From the NCBI GenBank assembly GCA_014529385.2, contig CM043961.1, positions 11,580,478 through 11,638,477 on the forward strand: 58,000 bases of DNA, in the 5' to 3' direction. The notes under the pieces were generated by a model that saw only the letters and a program-made list of their open reading frames with translations, had not been told where the DNA came from and searched no databases. A program made the position numbers and the translations under genes. Positions within the stretch are counted from its first letter, which is position 1; every line of letters starts with the position of its first letter. Positions 20,840 through 31,720 of this stretch are shown piece after piece. Origin of the DNA: Adiantum capillus-veneris. Lineage: Eukaryota; Streptophyta; Polypodiopsida; Polypodiales; Pteridaceae.

Positions 20840-22660
20840 TTTTGTTACATTTGTAAATAGAAAGAGTGACGTCCATATGATGGGTGGACCTTGCTTTGGA
20901 GACATGCTTTGGAAAATTCTATGCTTTGTGCATAGTTGAACAACGAGAAGCAACGATGGCTAGGGTTGAAAAACATTAAAAACGCAGCTCTTTTGAGACT
21001 TTATGAAAATAAGATAGATGTAGCTTGAGACATCGAAGAGGTTTTAATGATAAAAACTTGAGCGAACACATATAAGGAGGAAGATGGAGCATAAAGGTGT
21101 AGTTCATTAACGTTATGGAGGAGTATGAAACGTTGAGAATAAGTTGAGAGAGGTGTAGTCGATTGAGGTTCTGCAAAAAAAAAAACACAACATCTTGAAA
21201 AAAAATTCCCTAGGTTTTGGCATTTTCAGACTCAGTATCTAAAAGCGTGTGGCATGGGTTAAAAAAACCGTTGGTTTGTCTTTTCCAAGAGATTGTGCTC
21301 TACAAAAAGTGGTCTTGTTTTGCTCTAGGACAATAGTTGTTCAACATTTGCTAGCGGTCGCCATATCACTATAATGGTTATGATAAGCCTGAATTTTGAG
21401 GATTTATAGCAGATAAGGAAAATGAAAATTGGATTGCAGTTCATATTGTCTACTTTGGTGGAGCCAAGAAAAAGATGCTGAACGAAGAGATATCATGTGT
21501 TTTTTAAGCACATTAAAAATTGTATATCCTCCTCTTTTCAAGAGAAGCATAAATATTGTGTTGAAAATGGTTACATGCACCATCAGAACATGCAGTACAA
21601 GTGTGCAAGGACGAACTCAAACAGTTCTAGAGAATGGGATATGCTATTTTGGATAAGATTCCAGCATCGAATTGGTTGTCATGGTGAGATGTTAGAGTGC
21701 CACACTGAGGAGATAGATTTGTTGCTCAAGATGAGTTAGGTGCTTTTGTCCCAAGAACATTTTTTTTTAAAGGCTAAACATGCGAGTATGCATGCTTCAG
21801 TTGGTTATAAAAAAAATCATTGGTCTTTATGGAGTCACTTGTGTAGATATGTCACTAGCAGTTCTTCGAAGTGTTTGTTACAACACCTACTTGAAGGGCA
21901 AGTAATCATCCATAGGACCAATGTGGTAGACTTGAGAACTAGATTTATGAGCAATCAGTCAGTGTTTGCAGCAAGTAGAATACTGGTTGATGTAGCTCAA
22001 TCAACAGTTCTAGAAATGCAAATACCAAGTCCAAAAATGAATAGAGATAAAATATGAGATTTAAGAGTGTGCAAAAATAGTTGTCAGTCTTTCTTGACCT
22101 TGATGAAACTCTTGAAGAAGACTTCCATAGATCAAAGTTTGTTACTACCACTACACCAGTTTACACCATACCACAAGCAAGCAAAATGCTTCCACCGCTC
22201 CTAGTCTCTGATTGGAGAAGAAGGTGCCTTAGACATTTTGGGAAAATAGGCGCAGAGACCCTGGTAGAAAAATGACGTGTTTTGGTGTTCTTCTTGGAGA
22301 GAAAGTACGCTGTGGTAGGTCCATAAACAAAAATTTAGATAATGTGAACAATGGTGAATATTCATGTCCCTTGCTTTTGGGGGGGGATAAAATATTGTGA
22401 TGTGGGTGTCAAACCAAGAGGAATTGTGGAGGGGTTCATATGGTTTTGGAATGAGAGTAACACTCATGCATGGAATATTGACGAGATGATTATTGGACCT
22501 CTTCGGACAGCCCCGAGGATGTGGGTCGTGGAAGAAGGAACCTATCTGCTTTCATGGGAGGTTGAGATGCTGCAAAAAAATGGATTTGTGCTACACGGCA
22601 GCAATGCATCAACACAACACAACCTCTGCCCAGTGGGCAATGCGAAACACAGCCTATTTC
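20840..22660. other. Interior of the TIR candidate, possible upstream exons of the SWIM gene
   Basis: Several plus-strand frames of 60-120 codons occur between 21429 and 22713 without motifs I can name. One reads SVFLDLDETLEEDF (22084-22125), which looks like a HAD-phosphatase DLDET motif but has no supporting context. This stretch may hold decayed upstream exons of the transposon gene. Confidence 0.3.
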
Positions 22661-22672
22661 TTTTCATTCTAG

Positions 22673-23060
22673 ATTCAGAGATGGAAAGCATCTCAGATGG
22701 AGGTCAAAGTTAACCAAAGACTTTAGTGAGAGGATAGCATTGGGTTGCAGCATGCAAGCACTACTAGTGAGAGAGGGTATATATATTGGTACCTAATGTG
22801 TTTCATGTTTTTCATGACCTAGCACTCTTGGCTTGCTTCAACAGGGGGTTACTTATGCTATGACCATTGCAAACTTCCTTGGATGTACTTGCGAGGATTT
22901 CCAGAAAAGAGACAGCAAGTGCCTCACGTACATGCATCGTAAACACATCTACTTTGTGTATTTTTGAGTCCTTGGGTTGGATTCTATAGCTCACGAGTTT
23001 GTGCTTCAGGCAACACTGACAAAAGTAGAGTTGTTCCGGGATTGTTTGGGACACCAGAGT
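22673..23060 (+). pseudogene. SWIM-type zinc-finger gene remnant
   Basis: After a good splice acceptor (TTTTCATTCTAG, ending 22672) the frame reads RDGKHLRWRSKLTKDFSERI and MQALLVRE. A short intron seems to follow, ending in CTTGCTTCAACAG at 22844. The next exon gives GVTYAMTIANFLGCTCEDF, QKRDSKC and HRKHIYFVYF, then a TGA at 22965-22967, then VLGLDSIAHEFVLQATLTKV. CxC...C...H followed by KHIYFV is the SWIM finger found in Mutator-like transposases and in plant ZSWIM/FAR1 proteins. Its place inside a TIR element suggests transposase or a captured host exon. The last zinc-ligand spacing is irregular, so the finger is degenerate. Confidence 0.6.
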
Positions 23061-23350
23061 TTCAACATAACATTGACCTTTGGAGCTAAGGTTTATGGTC
23101 CTCTATGGATTGGCCAATTTTTTGGATTCACTGCAATTGCAATTGCCATTGCAAGATGGGTGGCTATTAATTATACTTGCATTGTTTTGATAGCTTATGT
23201 TACTTAGTCAATTAGGAATTTATATTGTCATAATGATCACCTTCTATTGATTGACCATTTTTTTGGATTGCTTGCACTTGACATTATGACAGGGATTAAT
23301 ACAAAAAATCTTTTTATGCTACAATTCTCTTTATTTTTTGCTCGGAGAAA

Positions 23351-23389
23351 TGCCACGCTCGGTTTTTCCCGCTCGGTGTATGGATTTCC
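23351..23389 (-). repeat. Right terminal repeat of the TIR candidate
   Basis: The reverse complement reads GGAAATCCATACACCGAGC, then ACCGAGCG, matching the left end in order and spacing of the two CCGAGC boxes. It abuts TCACACAATGAG (23390-23401). Confidence 0.6.
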
Positions 23390-23780
23390 TCACACAATGA
23401 GTGTGTGTGTGTGGGAGAGTATACCCTCCAAGCTAGCCCCCTCCTTGCTTTGGTCGACCCCCGCTTCTAGCACTATCTGACATTTGATTGGACCTCCTCA
23501 AGCCTCGCCAATCACATGCTTAGTGCATATCAAGCAACAAGGGTAGCCTTGGAACAAGTGTCCCCCTTTGCCCTTTGAGAGAGAGGACTTGATACATGAA
23601 TAAACAATTAATTAAAATAAGTAAATTATCATTGGAACCCTTGGGACAACCAATAGGATTTAGGCATACCATGAGGGCAACATGAGGAGGAGCTTGACAA
23701 GTGTCCTAGATGCTTTGTTTGTACCAAGCTTGCCTTCTGTGTGAGGGTTTGTGTGTTCTCTCTCTAGCTGCTACAATGAG

Positions 23781-23818
<38 letters not shown>

Positions 23819-24257
23819 TTGTGTAGGGATATGCACTAACTTTTGAAAACCTTACCCCCTAAAGCACCTTAGTAATGGAGCAACTTAGCACCTTAGTCAG
23901 CAAGCATGTCAAGCACCTTAGTCAACAAGCACAACAAGCACAACAAGCACCTCAAGCTTGGGCGGGGTTGCCACCTCAAGCACAACCCTAGATTACCTAA
24001 GGTGAAAGTACTTTTAACACTATCATTTGGAGGTCTTTAACGAAGCTAACCCTAAGGCCTTTAAGCTCCATTAGCTAGCCTTTCTCTTTGACAAACCATC
24101 TCTCATTTGGACCCCTTTACCATTAGCCCCATGTTGAGATAGATCTGTAATCACATGTCTATATTCTAACCATTGTTCCCATTTATTCTCCCACATTAAA
24201 TGATTATTTCAATATGAAAAAATCATTTGGGTTGGTTAGATATTAGATTGTATGACA
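23390..24257 (-). repeat. Proximal half of the split 3' LTR of the outer gypsy element
   Basis: It aligns with 30380-31237 of the intact LTR and ends TATGACA at 24257. It holds a run of 38 C at 23781-23818, where the intact copy has a short C-rich phrase, and repeats of CACCTTAGTCA and CAAGCAC. Confidence 0.85.
23781..23818. repeat. Poly(C) tract, 38 bp
   Basis: Homopolymer inside the LTR half. The intact LTR (near 30800) and the duplicated LTR (near 43440) have only CACCCCCCTCC here, so it expanded in this copy or is a sequencing artefact. Confidence 0.85.
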
Positions 24258-25041
24258 TTACCTCTCTCTTGAAATCATAGTCGTTCTCGACTATGAGGTA
24301 GAAGAGATAAAGCCTTAGTCATTAGTCAATGCTTCTTAGCGGGATAGAGGATCCCTTTTTACCCTACAATAGCATTCTAAGATGGATGACTAATCCATTT
24401 GGTTCTTGGAAGACATAGCTGCCGCAAGCATGTCTACTCTTTAGTCCATTTCATTCTCTCAAAGTAAAGTGGCAAATTCTACTTGGTGTTTGAGAGACGT
24501 CGTCATCACAAACATGATTCTAAGCATGCATACTACTTAAATGTATGCACAATATAAAGAGAATTAATCTTACATGACAAAAACATTGGTCATTTAAAAG
24601 AAATTTGTACATTTGCTTACTCCTATTGTTGCATTGTAAGCATTAGATTGTATGACATTACCTCTCTCTTGAAATCATAGTCGTCCTCTACTATGAGGTA
24701 GAAGAGATAAAGCCTTAGTCATTAGTCAATGCTTCTTAGCGGGATATAGGATCCCTTTTTACACTACGATAGCATTCTAAGATGGATGAGTAATCCATTT
24801 GTTGCTTGGAAGACATAGCTGCCGCAAGCATGTCTACTCTTTAGTCCATTTCATTCTCTCAAAGTAGAGTGGAAAATTCTACTTGGTGTTTGAGAGACGT
24901 CGTCATCACAAACATGATTCTAAGCATGCATACTACTTAAATGTATGCACAATATAAAGAGAATTAATCTTACATGACAAAAACATTGGTCATTTAAAAG
25001 AAATTTGTACATTTTCTTACTCCTATTGTTGCATTGTAAGC
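24242..25041 (-). repeat. Tandem 400-bp duplication across the LTR/polypurine border
   Basis: Two copies (24242-24641 and 24642-25041). Each starts with the last 16 bp of the LTR (ATTAGATTGTATGACA), then the polypurine tract complement CCTCTCTCTT and the 3' untranslated region. Differences are few. The duplication gives the element two polypurine tracts and two short LTR starts. Confidence 0.9.
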
Positions 25042-25059
25042 ATTGACAACTTACAAGGT

Positions 25060-25960
25060 TCATACTATCCTTAAGCTGTAATCCTTGCGTCCATCTAGCA
25101 TCTTCAGAAGGATAATTTTTGAACTTAATAAGATACCATCGGATAATCTTACCATGTCGTAGTACCTTGTTTTGATGCCGAAGGATAGCCTCAGGTTATA
25201 GCACCTCTTCTTGGTCTTTGATTTCAGGAGGGTCTTCAATAATTGGTTCACTTAGTGGATCTCCTTTGTAGGATTTAAGTAGACTCACATGAAAAGCATT
25301 GTGTATAAACCAATGGTTGGGCAACTTGAGTTGATAAGCCATCATCTCATTGATTGGCTTCAAAATTTGAAAAGGACCATAGTATCTTTTTGCTAGTTTA
25401 GCATAATACTTTTGATGGCCAGTAGGATTTTTGCCCTCGTTTGTCTCAATTGAGCCTTGGGAAACTTAAGTAAGACCCAATCATTTTCTTTAAACATTAA
25501 GGCCCTTCTGTGCTTGTCAGCAATAGCTTTTTGCCTTTGTTGAGAGATGGATATAGCTTCCTTAATCTTTTGAAAGATTCTTATAGGTCATGGCTATACT
25601 CATTGGCAGTGAAGATCTTTCCATGTACTTGAAGTAGCAAGGGACTGTTAGGTCTTCCCTCTAATTTTAAAAGGTGCTTTTCCCATAGAAGTATGGATAG
25701 CATTATTGTACGCATACTCTACAAGAGGTAAATACTTTTCCCATTGTGAACGTTGATCTACTTCTATAAAATAAGTCTTTAGTAAATTGAGTATCGTAAG
25801 ATTAATTATCTCACTTTGACCATCCGTTTGTGGGTGACAGGCCAAAAAAAAAATTAATCTTATGCCTAGATTTTCAAATTTAATCTTATGCTGGAGTAAT
25901 CTAGGTTGCTTCCCTCTATCATACTTGGTCCACTTTCATAATAGGCCAATAGAAGTACGT
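25060..25960 (-). pseudogene. Integrase C-terminal part and chromodomain of the outer gypsy element
   Basis: Minus-strand frames give HPQTDGQSEIINLTI (the catalytic Glu region), LPLVEYAYNNAIHT, then degenerate GPY/F sequence. The chromodomain reads RHQNKVLRHGKIIRWYLIK, then FKNYPSEDARW. A stop lies within the linker (EEVL*PEA). The chromodomain keeps the Trp that is lost in the inner element. The N-terminal finger and first catalytic Asp are eroded. Confidence 0.85.
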
Positions 25961-25962
25961 CT

Positions 25963-26842
25963 CTACTCCTCGAAGAGTAGGTTGAATACCTCTATGCCCC
26001 ATATAGAAAGCAGCATGGAATTCATACATAACTTTCCCACGAAGGGAGTGGGTAACACATAGCCTATTGCCATGGAGAAGATAACCATCCCGCAAGGTGA
26101 TGGTTCTTCTTTCTTCCCCAATGCAAGGGCTAACATTATCTCTTTAAAGTGAGGGTCAATAGCATACTCATCTATCATAGAAGATAGATCATTGTGAGTT
26201 TCTATAGACACCCCATTAAATTTTTGTCGTCGCGAAAGTGCATCGGCCACTTGATTGTACTTACCAGCAATGTGAGCAATATGAAAATAGAATTGCAAAA
26301 GAAAATTTGTCCACCTCATTTGTTTGTTGAAAAGCTTGGTTTACATCATGAAGTACTTGAGACTTTGGTGGTCTGCTCGTAAAATAAATGGAGTCCTCAA
26401 TAGGTAGTGCTTACATGTGTCTAGGGCATGTAGAATAGCTAAAATATCAGTCTCATAAATCCAAGATCCATTCATCTGTATTAAGCCTTCGGCTCTCATA
26501 TGCTATGGCATGCCCTTCTTGAAGCAAGATTGCTCCAAGGCAATCACCATAAGCATCACATTGGACCTCAAAATGCTTTGAGAGATCCGAAAGCATAAGG
26601 AGTGGTTGGGAGGTAAGCTTCTCTTTGAGCTTGTCAAAAGCATTTTTCTCCTTAGCAGTCCATGAGTACTTAACGTTCTTCTTTGTTAACTCATGTAATG
26701 GTCCTACTATTTGATAGAATTTTGCTATGAAGCATCTATAGTATGCACACATACCAATAAAGCTTCTTAGCTCATGTAGATTCCTTTCATTAGGCCATGC
26801 TTTTATTACCTCCAGCTTTGATGGATCCAATATGGATACCAT
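25963..26842 (-). pseudogene. RNase H and RT thumb of the outer gypsy element
   Basis: On the minus strand, 26842-26453 contains DPSKLEVIKAWPNERNLHEL, SFIGMCAYYRCFI and the RNase H start FEVQCDAYGDCLGAILLQEG. 26319-25963 contains FHIAHIAGKYNQVADALSRR, the end of RNase H. About 130 bp between them are frameshifted. The sequence is close to the inner element domain for domain. Confidence 0.88.
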
Positions 26843-27480
26843 CTTGAGAGATAATATGACCTAAGTAATGAATCACTTGAAGGAAAAATTCGCTTTTCTT
26901 TTGATTGATAAAAAGCTTGTTCTCATTCAATGCTTGAAAAATTTCTTGAAGATGTTGCTTGTGTTTCTCCAAGGACTTGGAGTAGATGATGGTATCATCA
27001 AAGAACACTCCAGTGAATTTGCGATTGGGATTTTATCCATTAAATGATTGAACGTACCTGGTGCATTAGTAAAGCCAAAAGGCATGAGTAGATATTCATA
27101 AACACCAAACATTGTACGAAACACGGTCTTTAGGATACCTTCATTCACTATCCTTATTTGATGGTAGCTACTTTTAAGGTCAATCCTACTGAAGAAGGTA
27201 GAGCCTTGTAGCTTATCAAATAGATCTTCTACTTGAGGTACAAGAAATTTATTTTTGATACTGATATGGTTTAGTTCTCGATAGTCAACACATGCGGTAT
27301 GTACCATTTTTTCTTTTGCACTAAAAGGACTGGAGAACAAAAGGGAGAGGAGCTAGGCCTCACCATCCCTTTGTCTACCAGTTCTTGTACTTGCCTCATG
27401 GTCTCCTCTTGTTGAGCTTGGGAAACTCAATAAGGAGGTTTGTTAGGAGGTGAGCTTCCTGGTAGGAGCTCAATTCAATG
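26790..27480 (-). pseudogene. Reverse transcriptase of the outer gypsy element
   Basis: 27340-26927 carries [40 protein letters not shown] and LLMPFGFTNAPGTFNHLMDK. The next frame (27008-26790) begins MFFDDTIIYSKSLEKHKQ, the catalytic FFDD motif, and ends in the YLGHIISQDGI segment. Frames overlap because of small indels. The catalytic residues are present but the gene is broken. Confidence 0.9.
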
Positions 27481-27492
27481 GTCATCATCTTC

Positions 27493-28240
27493 TCATTTTG
27501 GAGCTAAGTCCATAGGAATATCATCGATGACCACATCTTCGAATCCCTTTAGAAAATTAGATAAGTCTAACTCTTCTTGAATCCTATCATTTACATTTGA
27601 TGGAACATTAGGACCTTTTAAGGACTCTTTGATTAAAATCATGTCCGCAAAAACTAAGCTTTTCATTGATTTATCAAAAGCAGGAGGATTTATAAGTGGT
27701 ATAGTACGACCAAACTCACTAGCATCTATATACATGCTCTTTTCCTTGTAGGTAAAGTAGATTCTCCTTTCAAGGAACTTCATGTTGGTAGCCATGCGGT
27801 TGAACCATGGTGTCCCTAGGATAGCATCCTCATGTTGGAGAGAGAAGAGATGAAAAAATCTTCTTTGTCAACATAGCTTTGGACAGGAAGTCTCAACTTC
27901 CGAATCAAGGGAGTAACGGAGGCTTGCTGTCCCTTGAAAGTTGTAACGATAGTATAGTATCTCCCATCGCAAAAGCTTTAATGTCCAACTCGTGGCCAAC
28001 TCCATTGATATGAAGTTGTGAGTAGAGCCAGGGTCAAACAAGATGAAGGCATTATGTTCCCTTACCTTTTCCCAAGCATAGGAGATATGTGATCCTTTGC
28101 AATGAGCATCCTCTTTTGGAACTTAAGCCCTAGGAGTCTCATTGCGGGCATTTCTCTTGGAACAAGAACGATAGCCACGTCCTTGCTCCCCAGACTTAAA
28201 ACATTTATGGTCCTTGGCTCTTCATAAGAGAGTTTGTTTT
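27493..28240 (-). pseudogene. Zinc knuckle, protease and linker of the outer gypsy element
   Basis: Minus-strand reading gives a damaged knuckle around 28210-28160 (CFKSGEQGRGYRSC: second Cys and His replaced), then [10 protein letters not shown] around 28045-28022. The long linker 27795-27493 reads RRIYFTYKEKSMYIDASEFG and [20 protein letters not shown]. The DPGST active site equals that of the inner element. Confidence 0.8.
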
Positions 28241-28528
28241 TACCTTTGTAAACTCCCTTCTCCTTGAACTGATTGTTGTTGTTGTTTTGTTGGAGTTGTC
28301 TTGGGAAAAATTTTGGGCATTGGTTTTTTCCTTTGCATCACTATTGTCTTTGCTTTCCATGGGCTTGAAATTCCTTCTAGCCCCTTGTTGGAAATTGATT
28401 CACAAACAAACCATGGTGTGGTGGATTACTTCGGTAATAGAACTAGGTCATCGGAAGTTGACGTACTTGGCCATCTCTTCAAGTAATCCTGCACAGAATT
28501 GTTACTTTTGCATGGCAAAGTCTATCTT

Positions 28529-29321
28529 TTAAAAGACAATAGCCTTGAGATGTGAATCCCAGAACTTGTCCACATATTTGTGGATAGACTCATGGGAGAG
28601 AAGCTTCAAACTCCACCATTCGGTAGGCACTTTGTCCTTTGCATCTCTTGCAAGGAATTGCTTCATGACAGAAACTCGTAGACTTTTCCATGTCTTTGGG
28701 GCTTCTCTGTTGCCACAAAGGCTAGCCCACCATTGACAAGCCAACTTTTGGAAGTGCATAACTACATGGTGTAGCTTGGAAGACTCTGTGAAACCCTGGT
28801 CTCCAAAGGCCCACATCAAATTGTTGGATGAAGGCCAATACTTTGTCGGTGGCACCAAAGGGGTTGTCATCGGTGAGAAAAGAGATACTCTTTCTTTCCT
28901 CTTTGAAATTTTTGAGCTTTTTGGACCTTCGCCATGTAGGGTAAGATTTGCAATGTCCTCCCCTCTTGTATTCTCTAGGATAATAGCTATATCTTTCGTC
29001 GGAAGAGGAGGAAGGTGAAGAAGAAGGAGAAGAGGGTGACCTCTTTCTTACCCTTTTCTTACTTTGTTTTCTCTCTTCCTTTTCAAAGTGACAAGGAGAA
29101 GGAGTGTGGGTTGACCATTTCCTCTTGGGAAGAGTTGGTGATCGTTTAGACTGCCATCTTCGTGGAGCCACATCAAGAGGCGTCCTAAGCTCTCTCTCCT
29201 CTTGGAGAGGAAGGAAAATCCCATAAGAATAAAGTTTCTGAGTAACTTTGGCTTGCAAAGCAGGGTTGCCCATATCAAAGTTATCAATGTTCATTCTACT
29301 CTCTTGGTTATTGTTGGCCAT
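28529..29321 (-). pseudogene. Gag of the outer gypsy element
   Basis: The start MANNNQESRMNIDNFD matches the inner Gag. Next to it about 28 residues present in the inner copy (between DNFD and MGNP) are missing. A shorter Arg/Ser-rich stretch follows, then the capsid core in two frames: SFLTDDNPFGATDKVLAFIQ, shifting near 28780 to the frame with KLACQWWASL and VPTEWWSLKLLSHESIHKYV. It corresponds to particle-forming Gag but is frameshifted. Confidence 0.88.
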
Positions 29322-29718
29322 GCTAATTAAACTTATGTGTAGATTACTTTGTGCTTTAGTACCCTCAAAAATCTTAGTCGCTACTCTTCTTTACCTTTAA
29401 AAATCACTTCTCAAGCAGCCACACCCGTGGTTTAGACACTATTGATTGAAAAGACTAGTGGAGAGGGTCTAATATTGCTCGGTTGATTATGGTTCCTGTT
29501 GAGCTTGCTCGTAGCTCAATAATGGTTAATCCAAAGGCCATTATTAAGACTATAGTTCCCAACAGTGTACCTCGAACTAAGTCCTTAGTCCTTATCAACC
29601 AAGAAATTAGATCCTTGTCCCAATTACCCTATAGCAATAAACATGCCCAACCTTTCATGGACAACTTAAGGACCTCTCTTCTTAAGCAAGAAAAGAGAAA
29701 CCAATACCTCTAATACCA
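29322..29718 (-). other. Leader and primer binding site of the outer gypsy element
   Basis: 29718-29707 on the minus strand reads TGGTATTAGAGG, the initiator-Met type site with two differences from the inner element. It lies one base after the 5' LTR end. The rest is non-coding leader. Confidence 0.8.
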
Positions 29719-29719
29719 A

Positions 29720-30387
29720 TGTAATTGAAATGGCCTATGAACTTTGAAATAGCAAAACTAGCAGAGCTAAAGAGAGCATTTTTGTGAGACTACTTTGAGA
29801 ACATAGAGTAAGAGGTAGCAACTTAATCATAAAACTTAATGAACTTGGCATGAACAATACTTTTTCAAGAGAGAGAGTTTAGAGAACTTGACAATGGTTG
29901 AGGACTAGATTTATGTGGAGCCGGTCCCCTCTCCAATATGCTTTTGTATTACAGATTTTCCCATCACTAGAGAGACTAGGTACAATACAATCTTTGTGTT
30001 CCTTGTGACCTAGGTGATGCAATGAAGATGGAAAGCTTCGTGCATCATGAGCATAACATAGACTTTGTAAAAAGAATTAACCATCCCCAGCCTCAGTTCT
30101 AAGGCCTCAAACACCTTCAAAGGTGGAGAGAGCTAACGAGGAATGATGATAGGAAAGAGGAAGAAGAAACATTCATAGGAGAAAGAAATAGTTCCTTGCT
30201 TATCATCACTCTTCTTGATAGCATACATAATAGCATAGTAATGAAGATGGAGAAGATGGCAAGGTTAAGCATTGAAGCATGACTCTTGGTTGGGTTTCCA
30301 TTCCATAGCCAAGAGTGTTGGTGTAGGCTCTCAACTTCCCTACTAGTTGGAGAAGGAGATAGACCTCTTGCACTTTACACTTCAAAC

Positions 30388-30438
<51 letters not shown>

Positions 30439-31237
30439 CCCCCCAGCTAGCCCCCTCCTTGCTTTGGTTGACCCCCTCTTCAAGCACTATCTGGAATTTG
30501 ATTGGACCTCCTCAAGCATGGCCAATCACATACTTAGTGCATATCAAGAAACAAGGGTAGCCTTGGGACAAGTGTCCTCCTTTTCCCTTTGAAAGAGAGG
30601 ACTTGATAAATGCATAAACAATTAATTAAATTAACTAAATTATCATTGGACCCCTTGGGAGGTCACCCAATCGACTTTAGTCATACCATGAGAACAACAT
30701 GAGGAGGAGCTTGACAAGTGTCCTAGATGCTTTCCTTGTACCAAGCTTGCCTTCTGGGTGTGGGTGTGTGTGTTCTCTCTCTAGCTCGTACAATGAGGGC
30801 TCACCCCCCTCCTTGTGTAGGGATATGCATTGACTTTTGAATACCTTACCCACTCTAGCACCTTAGTCATGAAGCACCTTAGCACCTTAGTCAGCAAAAG
30901 CACGACAAGCACCTTAGTCAACAAGCATGACAAGAACCTCAAGCTTGGGCCGGGTTCCCACCTCAACCACAACCCTAGCTTACCGAAGGTCAAAGGACTT
31001 TTAACACTATCCTTTGGAGATCTTTAATGAAGCTAACTCTAAGGTCCATTAGCTACCCTTGCTCTTTGACATACCATATCTCATTTGGACCCCTTTACCA
31101 TTGGCCCCGTGTTGAGATAGATCTGTAATGGCACATGTCTATATTCTAACCCTTGTTCCCATTTATTCTCCCACATTTAATGATCAGTTTAGTATGAAAA
31201 AATCATTTGGGTTGGTTAGATATTAGATTTTATGACA
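29720..31237 (-). repeat. 5' LTR of the outer gypsy element (1518 bp)
   Basis: In plus-strand view it begins TGTAATTGAAATGGCC and ends ATTTTATGACA. It is the uninterrupted counterpart of the split LTR. It contains a (GA)n run at 30390-30435, a CACCTTAGTCA repeat block near 30860-30930, and AT-rich ends. The TCACT target duplication follows at 31238-31242. Confidence 0.93.
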
Positions 31238-31242
31238 TCACT

Positions 31243-31720
31243 TGTTATCAGAATATGGTTAGACAAATTAACAAGTTCTTGCCAATAGAAGGTTTTCTTT
31301 GTACTTGAATTGGGAGCATACAAACTGATTAAAGTGTAATTGAAGGGGTTTTTGAGGGTGACAACTACCCAGTATCCTTTTTGAGACTTTGATTGAAGTA
31401 ACCAGATTACTGTACTTTTGTGTGATCCCTATAGTGGCTCCTCCTTTACCTGCAAAATGGTCGATAGAAAACCACTTGTGATTGGCACTGATCCTTTTGA
31501 GATTTGAATTGAGGGTGTCACCAGAAGCTTTAAGTCCTTGCAAAAAAATGTAATCAAGCTGTAGGTTCACATCATTGATCCACTTTTTGATGCATTGGGA
31601 TCTAGAGGGGCCATTAATCCCTTGCGATTACGTGATCATCCTCCGAGTTGAGGTAGCATGTCTTCTAACTTGTGTTATGGGCGGGTTCTTCTTGGTCTTT
31701 TTTTTTGTCTTTGTCATCTA
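31243..31720 (-). pseudogene. LINE ORF2 endonuclease domain, right of the outer gypsy insertion
   Basis: Minus-strand reading gives CIKKWINDVNLQLDYIFLQ, SANHKWFSIDHFAGKGGATI and, after a frameshift, YTLISLYAPNSS-like sequence ending SNHILIT at the insertion point. This is the apurinic-endonuclease-like nicking domain of plant LINEs, and GDFNMIE continues on the far side of the insertion (7697-7717). A second diverged copy is at 43895-44300. No LINE reverse transcriptase is seen in the window. Confidence 0.8.

Larger units (their letters stand above)
8393..23389. mobile_element. Candidate TIR DNA transposon of about 15 kb (itself interrupted)
   Basis: It is bounded by a 12-bp direct repeat TCACACAATGAG (8381-8392 and 23390-23401) inside an LTR whose intact copy reads straight through this point. 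Ends are imperfect terminal inverted repeats with paired heptamers: CACCGAGC then ACCGAGCG near 8404-8426, and the reverse complement of the same pair near 23354-23378. After removal of the 8.75-kb gypsy insertion, about 6.2 kb remain. It contains microsatellites, a palindrome array and a SWIM zinc-finger pseudogene on the plus strand. Long TIRs with a 9-12 bp duplication suggest a Mutator-like element. I do not see a DDE core, so the superfamily is unproven. Confidence 0.55.
7718..31237 (-). mobile_element. Outer Ty3/gypsy chromovirus (minus strand), interrupted
   Basis: On the minus strand the order is 5' LTR (31237-29720), primer binding site, gag, protease, RT, RNase H, integrase, chromodomain, polypurine tract, 3' LTR. 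The 3' LTR is broken into 24257-23390 and 8392-7718 by a later 15-kb insertion. Outer ends are TGT...ACA type. Target duplications are TCACC (7713-7717) and TCACT (31238-31242), differing by one transition. All coding domains carry frameshifts or stops, so the element is dead. It is a sister subfamily of the plus-strand element at 10240-18993: both LTRs begin TGTCATAA and end in TTACA, and the Gag starts are alike. Confidence 0.9.

Noticed and set aside
22081-22275. FLDLDETL as a CTD-phosphatase/HAD gene
   Set aside because: Only the one short motif matches; no second HAD motif follows and a stop lies just upstream.
8404-23378. CACTA-type transposon with CACCG...CGGTG ends
   Set aside because: The bases next to CACCGAGC and GCTCGGTG (AAG and TAT) are not a 3-bp duplication, while the 12-bp repeat outside is perfect.
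23800-24100. CRISPR-like array from the repeated CACCTTAGTCA/CAAGCAC phrases
   Set aside because: Repeats are short, irregular and without uniform spacers; the context is a eukaryotic LTR.
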